This document shows, piece after piece, positions 1-9,053 of a stretch of 64,000 bases of DNA; the stretch's first letter is position 1; each line of letters begins with the position of its first letter. The translations under genes and the position numbers were made by a program. The DNA is from JACKJA01 sp050297015 (GTDB taxonomy: Bacteria > Pseudomonadota > Alphaproteobacteria > Micavibrionales > Micavibrionaceae): contig JBNKRZ010000023.1 of NCBI GenBank assembly GCA_050297015.1, positions 1-64,000 of the forward strand, read 5' to 3'. The notes under the pieces were generated by a model. That model saw only the letters and a list, made by a program, of their open reading frames with translations, did not search any database and was not told the origin of the DNA.

Positions 1-4
1 GATT

Positions 5-170
5 TAGATACTGTAGTCACATGTTATGCCTATTTCTGTTCGTTTTTCAGATAAAAGGATCAAGTTTTTGGTCCGCAGGACATGCCAAAGCATATTCAAG
101 GAGCAAAAACGATGATAACTTTATTTGAAAAACGAACAGAAATAGGCATAACATGTGACTACAGTATCTA
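5..170. mobile_element. MITE-like element 1, copy A (43-bp perfect terminal inverted repeats)
   Basis: Bases 5-47 are the exact reverse complement of bases 128-170, so the 166-bp unit is two 43-bp arms around an 80-bp centre. It begins TAGATACTG and ends CAGTATCTA, so it can be read as a core flanked by TA dinucleotides, as expected for TA-targeting elements (inference). A second full copy of the same length lies at 17577-17742, and an end fragment at 4540-4563. The centre holds a small hairpin, GTCC (71-74) and GGAC (78-81). A Shine-Dalgarno-like AAGGAG (98-103) precedes an ATG at 112 that opens a 19-codon frame ending at 169-171. There is no room for a transposase, so it would have to be mobilised in trans. 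Confidence 0.85.
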
Positions 171-258
171 GAATAGGGCAGAGGCGAAAATGACCGGCTT
201 TTGAAAAAACGGCTTCATTTGCAGACCTGTACTATTCTAAAGGGGAATGACTATATGG

Positions 259-708
259 CTATGCTTTTTGTTCCCAGCCACCTTGGGGGGTTTGCTGCCA
301 GTACGTTAGATCAAACCCTTCGTCCTTATAGATCTTCCAGCGCGCCCGCGCCGCCTTGACCGCCGCATCATCATGGCCGTCGAGCATCTCACAGCACAGA
401 TCAAAGTCCTTTAGCCCCGCACTTTCCGCCCCGCCGGTCAGAATCAATATATCCGCCCCATTCGGGTTTTCATCCGCGGCCGTCAGCCATATTGGCTGGT
501 CTTCCGCGAAACCGTCTTTGGCGCTCCCGTGCGGAAGAAATGAATCGGGCCGCCATGCCCAAAGATGATCGTTCAGCGCCTCGACCTGCCGTTCATCCGC
601 CGCCTTCACAACCGCACGCCGCCCACCGGACAGCGCCTTAGTCAATATCTCCGGCAGCGCTTGATCCAGCGTTTTAGTCGTCAGATGATAAAAACGAATT
701 TCAGTCAT
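259..708 (-). CDS. holC: DNA polymerase III subunit chi (HolC)
   Basis: This 149-residue protein matches the HolC family, the chi subunit of the clamp-loader complex that links DNA polymerase III to single-strand-binding protein. Its N-terminus (MTEIRFYHLTTKTLDQALP) and the segment with NDHLWAWRPDSFLPHG are typical, as is a C-terminal segment containing a low-complexity acidic turn. The frame is open for 62 codons upstream, but that stretch overlaps pepA and looks unrelated, so the ATG at 708 is chosen. It starts one base after the pepA stop codon, so the two are very likely co-transcribed; pepA-holC is a common proteobacterial pair. Its 3' end is followed within 90 bases by the inverted-repeat element at 5-170. 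Confidence 0.9.
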   Translation of the reverse strand: MTEIRFYHLTTKTLDQALPEILTKALSGGRRAVVKAADERQVEALNDHLWAWRPDSFLPHGSAKDGFAEDQPIWLTAADENPNGADILILTGGAESAGLKDFDLCCEMLDGHDDAAVKAARARWKIYKDEGFDLTYWQQTPQGGWEQKA

Positions 709-709
709 A

Positions 710-2221
710 CTATCCCTCAACCACATCGGCAACGAATTGAGCGAGCAGGCGCGCGCCGAATCCGGTGAACGTCTTGGGACAGGTCGGGCGGTCGGCTTTG
801 ATCCATGCCGATCCGGCAATATCGAGGTGCGCCCATGCGCGGCCCTCATCAATAAATTCCTCCAGGAACCCGGCGGCGGTACACGTCCCGCCATAAGGCG
901 TCATCGAACCCAGATTGCTCATATCCGCGATCTGCCCCTTCATAGCTTTCCTGTACGTTTCATGCAGCGGCAAACGCCACAGCTTATCACCGCTTTCTTG
1001 TCCGGCCTTTTCCAGCGCCGCCCACATTTTATCGTCATTGACGAATGCGCCACCGTACTCATGCCCCAAAGCCATAAGAACCGCGCCTGTCAGCGTCGCA
1101 ACATCAATCACACGTTCGGGGGTGTACGTGTCCTGTACGTATGTCAGAGCATCGGCCAGAACAAGGCGTCCCTCGGCATCCGTATTGTGAATTTCGATGG
1201 TCTTCCCGGCCAGTGTTTTAACCACATCACCGGGCAGATAACTGTTATGAGACATCCGGTTTTCCGCTAGCCCCACAACGGCCACCACGTCGGCTTTCGC
1301 CTGCCGCAGGGCAAGGATTTTCATCGCGCCCACAACGGCCGCGCTGCCGCCCATATCCATTTTCATGATATTGAGCATTTCTCCACCGGCCTTGAGGTTA
1401 ACCCCGCCCGTATCAAAGGTAATCCCTTTTCCCACCAACGCGAGTGGCACGCCTTTTTTGCCCTTCGCCGCCGTGCCGTTCCAGCGCATCACAACAAAGC
1501 GGGCGGGATTTTCCGCGCCCTGCGCCACGGCAAGGTGCGCATGAAAGCCCAACTTGGCCAATTTTTTCTCGTCAAATATCTCAACCGCGACGCCCAACGG
1601 TTTTAGCTCCTTTTGTATAATTTTCGCATAGCTGTCGGGATAAAGCGCATTCGCAGGCTCAGTCACCAAGTCCCGCGCGAGGAACACCCCGGCAGCAATA
1701 GCGGTGCAACCTTTATAGAGTTTGGTTGCGGCGGAAGCCTCAGGCATAACCAGTCGCAAGGATTTAAAAGCGGCCGCGTCATCATCGGTTTGGGTTTTGT
1801 ATTTATCAAAACGGTAGGCACGCAACCCCACACCCAAAGCAATATGCGCTGCGGCCTGCGCCGGATCGCCCTTTTCCGTGTCAAAAAGAAAATCGGCATC
1901 CACCGCCCCGGCCGCATTCAGAGCGCTATAAAGCTTACCGCCGACTTCTTCATATTCCAGCGGCGTTAGCGTCCCCTCTTTTCCCAAACCGACGATCACA
2001 AGCCGCAACATATCCGCCTTGGGCGCAAGCATAATCACAGCGCTTTGCCCGGCTTTCCCGGTGAATTTTTTCTGGTTTTTCAGGAAATGAGCGATGACAC
2101 CGCCCTGCGTCTTATCCGCCGTACGGGCCGCCGGAGAGAGTTTATTTTTCTCATACACGCCGACAACCAGAGTATCGACACGGGTGCGAGGATTTTTATT
2201 AAAGGTCGTTGTGATGCGCAT
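710..2221 (-). CDS. pepA: Leucyl aminopeptidase (M17 family, PepA)
   Basis: A 503-residue cytosolic aminopeptidase that removes N-terminal residues from peptides using two metal ions. The M17 signature NTDAEGRLVLADAL is present, as are the metal and active-site segments KGITFDTGG and MKMDMGGSA. The N-terminal third is the variable regulatory domain of the family. An ATG at 2236 would add five residues, but AAGGAA lies just upstream of the ATG at 2221 at normal spacing and would fall inside the longer frame, so 2221 is preferred. It is the first gene of a pepA-holC unit, divergent from lptF, an arrangement common in proteobacteria. Confidence 0.95.
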   Translation of the reverse strand: MRITTTFNKNPRTRVDTLVVGVYEKNKLSPAARTADKTQGGVIAHFLKNQKKFTGKAGQSAVIMLAPKADMLRLVIVGLGKEGTLTPLEYEEVGGKLYSALNAAGAVDADFLFDTEKGDPAQAAAHIALGVGLRAYRFDKYKTQTDDDAAAFKSLRLVMPEASAATKLYKGCTAIAAGVFLARDLVTEPANALYPDSYAKIIQKELKPLGVAVEIFDEKKLAKLGFHAHLAVAQGAENPARFVVMRWNGTAAKGKKGVPLALVGKGITFDTGGVNLKAGGEMLNIMKMDMGGSAAVVGAMKILALRQAKADVVAVVGLAENRMSHNSYLPGDVVKTLAGKTIEIHNTDAEGRLVLADALTYVQDTYTPERVIDVATLTGAVLMALGHEYGGAFVNDDKMWAALEKAGQESGDKLWRLPLHETYRKAMKGQIADMSNLGSMTPYGGTCTAAGFLEEFIDEGRAWAHLDIAGSAWIKADRPTCPKTFTGFGARLLAQFVADVVEG

Positions 2222-2236
2222 AGGGCTTTCCTTCAT

Positions 2237-2314
2237 CGGCAGTTTCTTTTATGACTATAGTCGTTTAAGACTATAAATATAGATGCTGCCCTTTAATTCG
2301 TACAGTCGGCAAAA
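2237..2314. promoter_or_regulatory. Divergent pepA / lptF promoter region
   Basis: This short AT-rich gap separates pepA (minus) and lptF (plus) and must hold both promoters unless they lie within coding sequence. It contains a perfect 10-bp palindrome GACTATAGTC (2253-2262). Read on the minus strand, TATAGT (2254-2259) fits a -10 box for pepA. On the plus strand TATAAAT (2272-2278) could serve lptF. No convincing -35 boxes were found, so the assignment is tentative. Confidence 0.35.
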
Positions 2315-3448
2315 ATGATTTTCGACCGTTATTTATTCAAATCGCTTTCCATCGCCACGCTTTTTACAGCCGTGACGCTAGCGGCGGTTATTATCCTGAC
2401 GCAATCTTTACGGTTTTTAGAACTTGTCATTAACGCCGGGGCAGGCACCGGCACCTTTGCGCTTTTGACATTATTGATCTTGCCGCGCTTCTTTGAAATT
2501 ATCCTACCGATCGCTTTGTTAATCGCAACTCTTTTTACCTATAACCGCCTGACGGTGGACAGTGAAATCGTCATTATGCGCGCCACGGGATCGCCACCGC
2601 TAACGCTTGCACGCCCAGCCCTGACTCTGGCGTTTCTTGTCACTTGCATATTGTGGGTCATGACAACGTGGCTGGGGCCTTATGCGTTATCGAACACAAA
2701 GCGCATCACCCAAATTGTCAAAACACAATATTCAAGTCTGTTATTCCGGGAAGGGGTCTTTAACGCGATTGACGACGGGCTGACCGTCTTCGTCCGGGAA
2801 CGGGCACCGACGGGTGATTTATATGGACTGATGATCCACGATAACCGGGACAAAACAGATCCGGCAACAATCATCGCCCAACGCGGTGTGATCGTCTCCG
2901 CCCCGGAGGGACATCAGGTTATCGTCTATGACGGCGCGCGCCAGTCTTTAAACCGGAAGAGCCACGCCCTGAGCCGCCTTAATTTTGAACGCTACACCAT
3001 CGACCTGCCGCAAGATAGCGCCCCTTTGCAAAAACACTGGCAGGAGCCATCCGAACGTACATTGTGGCAGCTCCTCCACCCGAATACAGAGAATAAGCGC
3101 GACCGGGAAAACACGCGGGCTTTCGCCGTCGAAATTCACCGACGACTAATATCGCCTCTACTGGCCCCCTCTTTTTGTGTAATTGTTTTGTCCTTTTTGC
3201 TTTTAGGGCCGCTGGACCGCCGCGGACAAACGCTACGTATTGTAGCCGCCGTATCTTGCGCCGTTTTGATTCAGGGGCTTTATCTGGGAACCTTTAACCT
3301 CGCCCGGCATAGCAATATCGGACTTATCCTGATGTATGCTTTAATCCTCATCCCCCTTATCTGCGGCTTGTTCGCTCTCAGCCCCCTTGCGGAACAGCTG
3401 CGTATCCGGTGGCTTTATGAGCGCCGGAAAAGGGAGAAAACCACATGA
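2315..3448 (+). CDS. lptF: LPS export ABC transporter permease LptF
   Basis: LptF is one of the two inner-membrane permeases of the LptB2FG complex, which extracts lipopolysaccharide from the inner membrane and feeds it to the LptC/A/D bridge. The 377-residue protein shows the YjgP/YjgQ family layout: an N-terminal cluster of membrane segments (about residues 10-125), a soluble periplasmic domain (about 130-270), and a second cluster (about 280-360). The first residues, MIFDRYLFKSL, are typical for LptF. It overlaps lptG by four bases (ATGA), implying coupled translation. The start lacks a strong ribosome-binding site, but no better in-frame start is seen. Confidence 0.93.
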   Translation: MIFDRYLFKSLSIATLFTAVTLAAVIILTQSLRFLELVINAGAGTGTFALLTLLILPRFFEIILPIALLIATLFTYNRLTVDSEIVIMRATGSPPLTLARPALTLAFLVTCILWVMTTWLGPYALSNTKRITQIVKTQYSSLLFREGVFNAIDDGLTVFVRERAPTGDLYGLMIHDNRDKTDPATIIAQRGVIVSAPEGHQVIVYDGARQSLNRKSHALSRLNFERYTIDLPQDSAPLQKHWQEPSERTLWQLLHPNTENKRDRENTRAFAVEIHRRLISPLLAPSFCVIVLSFLLLGPLDRRGQTLRIVAAVSCAVLIQGLYLGTFNLARHSNIGLILMYALILIPLICGLFALSPLAEQLRIRWLYERRKREKTT

Positions 3449-4542
3449 GCTTTCCTTCAACATTGAGCCGCTATCTCGCCCGCAGCTATCTGATAAATCT
3501 TATGGTTATACTCGGCGTTCTACTCGGCCTGATCTATCTGTTCGACACGGTGGAGCTTATGCGCCGTGCTTCGGTCTATGAAAACATTCCCTTGCCCCTG
3601 ATAATGAAAATGGGGCTTTTAAAGCTGCCGGAAGTCGGGCAAATCATCATTCCGTTTGCGATCTTATTTAGTGCGATGTACACATTCTGGTGCCTTACCC
3701 GCAATCACGAGCTCGTCATTGTGCGAGCGGCAGGGCTATCCGCCTGGCAGTTTTTAGCCCCCGTCATAGGCGTGGCTTTAAGTATAGGAGTGCTTCAAAT
3801 CACCCTAATTAACCCCATTGGCGCACTGCTAATTGGAAAGTTTGATGCCCTTGAGCATAAACATTTATCAAACAACCGCAAAGATTACGTCACCTTTATC
3901 AATGAAGGCCTATGGCTACGTCAGGCGAATGAATCAGATCATTTGATTCTGCACGCCGACCGCATTAAGCTTCCGGCGTGGGAACTGCAAAAAGTCATGG
4001 TTTTATTCTTTGACCGGGAGGATAATTTCTACCAGCGCTATGACGCCCACACGGCACAGCTGAAAAATGGACAATGGGTTTTCAAAAACGTCACACTTAA
4101 CCGGCCTCACGAACCACCGCAAATACTCCCTTCGGCTACTCTGCCAACACTTTTGACTTCACAGGAAATAGAAGACAGCTTCGCGCCACCGGAAACCATT
4201 TCCTTTTGGCAAATGCGCCGCTTCATAAAAACCATGGAAGTAGCCGGACTCGACGCCACAAGGCTACGCATTCACTTCTTTGCACTATTGGCGCAACCTC
4301 TTCTTTTAGCCGCCATGATTCTTTTGGCTGCCACCGTATCCTTGCGCCCCGCACGAAGCGGAGGGACGCTCATCCTAATTATCGGTGGTATTTTCATCGG
4401 ATTTATCTTTTTCTTCACCTCAAGCTTTTTACAAGCTCTGGGCACTTCACATCAAATTCCGCCGCTTTTGGCCGCGTGGTCACCGACACTCATTGCCTTT
4501 TTACTGGGACTTACCGTTATTATGAACCAGGAAGATGGCTAG
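3445..4542 (+). CDS. lptG: LPS export ABC transporter permease LptG
   Basis: LptG partners LptF in the LptB2FG lipopolysaccharide exporter. The 365-residue protein begins SFPSTLSRYLARSYLINLM and has the same design as LptF: N-terminal membrane segments, a periplasmic domain at roughly residues 130-265, then C-terminal membrane segments including a LAAMILLAATVSLRPARSG stretch typical of the family. Its length is normal. The stop codon is unusual in origin: TAG at 4540-4542 coincides with the first three bases of a degenerate end of inverted-repeat element 1, so the extreme C-terminus has probably been set by that insertion. Confidence 0.93.
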   Translation: MSFPSTLSRYLARSYLINLMVILGVLLGLIYLFDTVELMRRASVYENIPLPLIMKMGLLKLPEVGQIIIPFAILFSAMYTFWCLTRNHELVIVRAAGLSAWQFLAPVIGVALSIGVLQITLINPIGALLIGKFDALEHKHLSNNRKDYVTFINEGLWLRQANESDHLILHADRIKLPAWELQKVMVLFFDREDNFYQRYDAHTAQLKNGQWVFKNVTLNRPHEPPQILPSATLPTLLTSQEIEDSFAPPETISFWQMRRFIKTMEVAGLDATRLRIHFFALLAQPLLLAAMILLAATVSLRPARSGGTLILIIGGIFIGFIFFFTSSFLQALGTSHQIPPLLAAWSPTLIAFLLGLTVIMNQEDG

Positions 4543-4563
4543 ACACTGTAGTCACGGGTTATG
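4540..4563 (+). repeat. Degenerate end of inverted-repeat element 1
   Basis: These 24 bases match the outer end of element 1 (compare 17577-17600) with two mismatches, reading TAGACACTGTAGTCACGGG and then TTATG. The match stops there, and no right-hand end was found downstream before mlaA. This is therefore a solo remnant or the end of a related, decayed element. Its first three bases form the lptG stop codon. Confidence 0.65.
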
Positions 4564-4784
4564 TACACTCCCCCACCTATAAAAAAAACATGTTGATATT
4601 TTTTCTTTGATCTTCCCGCCTTTATCTGTTCTCTATATTCTGTTTTCGTGAAGTAATTTTCTTTATTTTTCAGAATGTTGCTAAATTACTTTCAATTTTA
4701 TCCAAGATTAACAAACTGGTAAGGCTATTGTGCTTTACTCATAGGGCGTGAATTGGGGAAAATTAAAGCCAGATGAGGGGAACT
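4564..4784. other. lptG-mlaA intergenic region with a 9-bp inverted repeat
   Basis: This AT-rich gap holds no recognisable gene. AAGTAATTT (4651-4659) and AAATTACTT (4683-4691) form a perfect 9-bp inverted repeat with a 23-base loop. It could be a weak terminator for lptG or part of the mlaA leader. The mlaA promoter must lie here, but no clear -35/-10 pair was found. Confidence 0.3.
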
Positions 4785-5576
4785 ATGGCACATAAAAGAA
4801 TAAAATCTAAAAACAAAACCAAGTTGTTTTTAACCGTTGCTGTTTGCTCGTTTTTAAGCGCCTGCGCTTCAACACCGCAAAGCGGTTACAACGATACGGA
4901 AATCAACGATCCGCTGGAAAGTGTTAACCGTGCAACATTCGCGGTTAACGATGTCATGGATCAGGCATTATTGGAGCCTATCGCCAAAAGCTACCGTGCC
5001 GTAACACCTAAGCCGGCACGAACGGGGCTACGCAACTTCCTGAGAAACCTGCGCAGTCCGGTCAATATCGCCAACCAACTCTTGCAAGGTGATCTGGACG
5101 GCGTCGGTAATGATGTAACCCGCTTTACTGTAAACTCTATAATCGGGGTCGGTGGTCTGTTTGATGTAGCGGGCTACGAAGGATACGAATACGAACACGA
5201 AGATTTTGGCCAGACATTAGCCAAATGGGGTGTTGATAGCGGTCCTTACCTCGTATTACCGTTAATTGGACCATCCTCTTTCCGTGATGCCGCGGGGATG
5301 GCCGTTGATTCTTACGCAGATCCTTTGCGGCTCTACCTGTTTAACATCGAGGAAGAAGAATGGCATTACGCACGAATTGGCGCCACTATTCTTGATAAAC
5401 GTGAAGAATATATTGACCTGCTCGACGATTTACAGAAAAATTCATTTGATTATTACGCCGCAATGCGTAGTGTCTACGCTCAGCATCGGAAAGCAGAAAT
5501 TCACGATGAAGATCCTGATGCGATGGAGGCTGCGGCTATTCCGGATTATGATAATGACGATGACTTTTACGAATAG
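4785..5576 (+). CDS. mlaA: Outer-membrane lipid asymmetry lipoprotein MlaA (VacJ)
   Basis: MlaA is an outer-membrane lipoprotein that removes misplaced phospholipids from the outer leaflet and hands them to periplasmic MlaC. The N-terminus is basic, followed by a hydrophobic stretch and the lipobox LSAC, with lipidated Cys27 (counted from the chosen start). The body shows family segments such as NDPLESVNRATFAVND, GLRNFLRNL and GVGGLFDVA. An ATG at 4773 would add four residues, but GAGGGG sits just upstream of the ATG at 4785, which is preferred. The C-terminal tail is acidic (DYDNDDDFYE). mlaC follows after six bases. Confidence 0.94.
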   Translation: MAHKRIKSKNKTKLFLTVAVCSFLSACASTPQSGYNDTEINDPLESVNRATFAVNDVMDQALLEPIAKSYRAVTPKPARTGLRNFLRNLRSPVNIANQLLQGDLDGVGNDVTRFTVNSIIGVGGLFDVAGYEGYEYEHEDFGQTLAKWGVDSGPYLVLPLIGPSSFRDAAGMAVDSYADPLRLYLFNIEEEEWHYARIGATILDKREEYIDLLDDLQKNSFDYYAAMRSVYAQHRKAEIHDEDPDAMEAAAIPDYDNDDDFYE

Positions 5577-5582
5577 GAATCT

Positions 5583-6341
5583 GTGGTACGCAAATACATG
5601 AACAGCACTTTCTTGGCAATTAAATCACATAAAGGGAAAACGGCAACACTTGCCGTTTTTCTTGGTCTGGCTACCATAAGCTTCATACCGATGGCCCACG
5701 CCATGCCTAAAATGGCCGGGGGTGAAGCTTTTGAATCAACGCTAAAAACACGCGATCTTCTTATAAAAGTCGCAGATACTAAAAATGCGGACGCTATAGA
5801 CCCCGAGCTTTATGAAGGGGCGCAAACATTCGTTGATAACATGTCACAAAAAGCCCTCGCTTTTTTGGGTGATGACGCTACAAGCACAGAAAAGAAAAGA
5901 GAAGAATTTCGTAATCTGCTCCAAAAAAGCTTTGATATGGCGACTATTGGGCGCTTTTCTTTGGGGCGCTATTGGCGTGTTTCAACAAAACAACAACGTC
6001 AAGAATACATTACCCTGTTTGAGGACATGGTAATCGAGGTCTATTCCAGCCGCTTTGGTGAATATAAAGGGCAAAAGTTTGAAACACGTTCTTTCCGCCC
6101 CGATGGAAAAAAGGACACAATTGTAACCTCCTTCATTATACCGGAATCCGGCCCCGAAGTGCAGGTTGACTGGCGGGTGCGTTACAAAGATGGTCACTAC
6201 AAAATTGTCGATGTGATCGTCGAAGGAGTCAGCATGTCCGTCACACAGCGCTCCGATTTTTCTGCCGTCATCCAACGTGGAGGCGGCAATATTCAAGTCC
6301 TCCTAGACCACTTGAAAAAGCAGACAAACAACACTCTCTAA
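5583..6341 (+). CDS. mlaC: Phospholipid-binding protein MlaC
   Basis: MlaC carries phospholipid through the periplasm between MlaA and the inner-membrane MlaFEDB complex. The protein has an N-terminal signal peptide ending near AHA-M and the MlaC/Ttg2D fold: helices with FRNLLQKSFDMATIGRFSLGRYW, then strands with VDWRVRYKDGHYKIVDVIVEGVSM split over two segments. A GTG at 5583 is used because AGGA lies at suitable spacing; an ATG at 5598 is the alternative and also leaves a signal peptide. It forms an operon with mlaA. The ABC transporter genes mlaD, mlaE and mlaF are not in this window. The gene ends 24 bases from the convergent DotA-like gene. Confidence 0.9.
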   Translation: MVRKYMNSTFLAIKSHKGKTATLAVFLGLATISFIPMAHAMPKMAGGEAFESTLKTRDLLIKVADTKNADAIDPELYEGAQTFVDNMSQKALAFLGDDATSTEKKREEFRNLLQKSFDMATIGRFSLGRYWRVSTKQQRQEYITLFEDMVIEVYSSRFGEYKGQKFETRSFRPDGKKDTIVTSFIIPESGPEVQVDWRVRYKDGHYKIVDVIVEGVSMSVTQRSDFSAVIQRGGGNIQVLLDHLKKQTNNTL

Positions 6342-6365
6342 AGAAAATTATCTAGCCGGTTCCTA

Positions 6366-9053
6366 TCAGTTGCGCCCTACCAGACCGGCGAATGCACCGC
6401 TCATCTGCCCTGTGGCCGTTGAAACACCTAGATAAGTGTTCTGCACCAGGTGTCCGGCCGGGTCTTCATCGCCTTCCGCAAAGGCCGAAACGCTTGCCCC
6501 AATCCAGCGCAAGATTTTATTCGGGATCAAATCAACTAATTTGAAGGAAGCCAGAGCCAGCATATAAACAACAATCACATATAAAATCGTATAGAAAAAT
6601 GCGTCGATGGCGCCCCTCATTTTATCTAATGCCCCGGTTCCTGTGGCAGGAGCCGTACCATCCACAACAGCTTTCAGATCAAAACCAACAACATTGGAAA
6701 CCGCTGTAGACCAAATTTCTTGCAAAATGGAGACCTGCGCCGAAAAAATTAAAACGGCACCGATAAAAGAAAAAACAACCAAAACCGGCCGGATAAGTAC
6801 TTCCAACAAAAGATAATAACCATTCATCGCCATCGGTCCCGGCAAGCCTTGGCCGTCAATGCGAATATGAGCCAACGCCCAAAGCGGCACACCGACCATA
6901 GCCTCAAAAATAGTTTTCACCCATTTCCCTACGGCAAGGAAGAAATAAATAAACGGCAAAAACGGAACGATATAATATAAAATAAAGCCCAAAGACACCC
7001 CGATCATAGCAAGAGACTTCATCATACTACCGGCCGTCTTAGCCACCGCTTTGAAATCGTTCCACTGCGCCGCCCCCAGCAAATATTCGGAGAGCACGCC
7101 CAACCCGGACCCCGCAAACAAAATAATCGTGTTATGAATAAGGGCACTACCAAGCGCGGTTAGTTGGGCCAAAGGATGTTTGGTGGAATTCCCTAACATA
7201 TCAAACAAGCTTCCTAAACCGAGAATATCAGGACCATCCATCTCAAACATAACGTTCGTGGTATCAACAAAAATATTCCCCGTCGATGAACCGTGCTTAT
7301 CCTTCCATAAGTTTTGGGCATAATATAAGGCAAGAGCAATATATTCCTCACCCGGTTCATGAAAGGCCATCGTTTCACCATTGGGCAAAATAGGTTTAAA
7401 TTTATCCTCACCACCCGATGCAATTGAGCTGGTTTTCTGTCTCTCCCCCCTCACATATTCCATAAGTTCCGGATAAGCCACCGGCATGGGGATATTTTTA
7501 ACTGCCGCCGTCATTGAGCCATTAATCTCGGCAATCTGGTTATACCACATACCGGCCCCGGCCCAGCCGCCGCTTGTAAAACTGGAAACCCACCCGGCAT
7601 CACTCGCCTGCGCCACCATAGCAGCAACCTGATCGGCCACAGCATTATCGACGATATCAGTAACATGCATACCCGCTGTAGAAGAGGAGTCGTAATAATC
7701 CTCTATAAGGGTATTAATATCATTGGGATCAATGGGCCAAAATGTGCTCCATGCCGCAAACCCCGGACAACCGTCGCTTCGGGAATGGGTTGGTGTGAAT
7801 GCGCAGGCAATCGCAGGCGCAAACGTGTTCACCATCAAATTGTCAAATGTCCAAAGATAATCAATAAACTCAAAATACTGTTCCTGTACAGCGTAAGCGC
7901 CATCTGTATTAAGATCCACCGGACTCATAACAAGCTCACCGCACAAAGGACGAACTTGGCTCTCTTCCATGGTATACGCAGGGTCTTGTTCTCCAAAACG
8001 AATGACGATTTGCTGGTTATCCGTATAGGCCAACGCCGATGTAAAATCTTCACCCGACATCTCAAGAGGCGCTGCATCAGATTTTACAATGTAGGGCTTG
8101 ATATCCGTGCCATAAAGATACTCATATGCATAAGCACAGGTATGAGAAACAAACATAAACTCCAGCAGTCCCGTCAAACGCGGCACCGTAGGCGAGGCAA
8201 TCAGATCATCAATATTACCCATGGGTGAACTGGTGGGTGATATCACACCGTTCATAAACGTAATCCAGCCGTTCGTAGCCAGCCCAGAACCCCATTTAGC
8301 CGTATAAAGCGTAAGAATTTGCGCGCCATTTAAACCATTTGTAATAGGAAAAAGAAGAAAAACGGCGAAAATAAGCCTGATCGGCACCCAAGCTTTATTA
8401 AGGCGCTGCCCGAAAGGAACACCTGTTGCCGCCGTTTCCGCCGCCACCGTAATGACGTAATAAAGGATAATAAGCAGCGCTACAAAAAATAAACCATGGG
8501 AATAAAAAGCAAAAAGGCTGTGCAGCCCGTTATGCATAGGCGTTGGCCAAGCCCCCCACAATCCACTCGTAGAAACATCGGAACCAAAAAGCGGCACACC
8601 TGTCGCCGTCACCCTGTCAACGCCGAAAACGGCATCAAGAAACATAAAAGCAAGATCAGTCCCCGGATTGGGCGTTGAAAAAATATTTGTGTACCAAGCC
8701 GGTGGTGCCGACGCATGTGCAAAATGCATAGAAAGCGAAAAAAGCAAAAGAACGAACTGCGCCACGACCAGAAAAAAGCCGAGGAAAAGCGTATAATAGA
8801 TAATGATCTGGTCTATGTTTTCCTTTTTAAAAACCAGGTTTGTCTTGGCTTCCTGAAGAACATTTAAAATACCAAAACGCCCCTGATTAGCGGCGTTAAG
8901 ATAAGGATGCCCCGCAGGCAAAAGCCGCACCATATGGAAAACATGAGCCATAAACAAGGCCACCGGCCCCAACCCCGATCCCCATATATCTTTGAGCCGG
9001 GGCAAGACTTCCGGCAACAGAACATAGCGTGCTACGGCCCCGCGCCGGCTCAT
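6366..9053 (-). CDS. DotA/TraY-like integral membrane protein, paralogue 3
   Basis: An 895-residue polytopic membrane protein that I place in the DotA/TraY family of type IVB secretion and IncI conjugation systems from its length and layout. An N-terminal conserved block (GHPYLNAANQGRFG, then a hydrophobic segment ending AHA at residues 112-114) is followed by a second membrane segment near 200-260. A long soluble loop (about 270-650) contains GWAGAGMWYNQIAEINGS, and a C-terminal membrane cluster carries PFLPFIYFF and MVGVPLWALAHIRIDG. The C-terminal tail is short and Gly/Ala-rich. It is the last of three tandem paralogues; its start overlaps the stop of the preceding one by four bases (ATGA). 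The exact function is not determined by sequence alone. Confidence 0.75.
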   Translation of the reverse strand: MSRRGAVARYVLLPEVLPRLKDIWGSGLGPVALFMAHVFHMVRLLPAGHPYLNAANQGRFGILNVLQEAKTNLVFKKENIDQIIIYYTLFLGFFLVVAQFVLLLFSLSMHFAHASAPPAWYTNIFSTPNPGTDLAFMFLDAVFGVDRVTATGVPLFGSDVSTSGLWGAWPTPMHNGLHSLFAFYSHGLFFVALLIILYYVITVAAETAATGVPFGQRLNKAWVPIRLIFAVFLLFPITNGLNGAQILTLYTAKWGSGLATNGWITFMNGVISPTSSPMGNIDDLIASPTVPRLTGLLEFMFVSHTCAYAYEYLYGTDIKPYIVKSDAAPLEMSGEDFTSALAYTDNQQIVIRFGEQDPAYTMEESQVRPLCGELVMSPVDLNTDGAYAVQEQYFEFIDYLWTFDNLMVNTFAPAIACAFTPTHSRSDGCPGFAAWSTFWPIDPNDINTLIEDYYDSSSTAGMHVTDIVDNAVADQVAAMVAQASDAGWVSSFTSGGWAGAGMWYNQIAEINGSMTAAVKNIPMPVAYPELMEYVRGERQKTSSIASGGEDKFKPILPNGETMAFHEPGEEYIALALYYAQNLWKDKHGSSTGNIFVDTTNVMFEMDGPDILGLGSLFDMLGNSTKHPLAQLTALGSALIHNTIILFAGSGLGVLSEYLLGAAQWNDFKAVAKTAGSMMKSLAMIGVSLGFILYYIVPFLPFIYFFLAVGKWVKTIFEAMVGVPLWALAHIRIDGQGLPGPMAMNGYYLLLEVLIRPVLVVFSFIGAVLIFSAQVSILQEIWSTAVSNVVGFDLKAVVDGTAPATGTGALDKMRGAIDAFFYTILYVIVVYMLALASFKLVDLIPNKILRWIGASVSAFAEGDEDPAGHLVQNTYLGVSTATGQMSGAFAGLVGRN

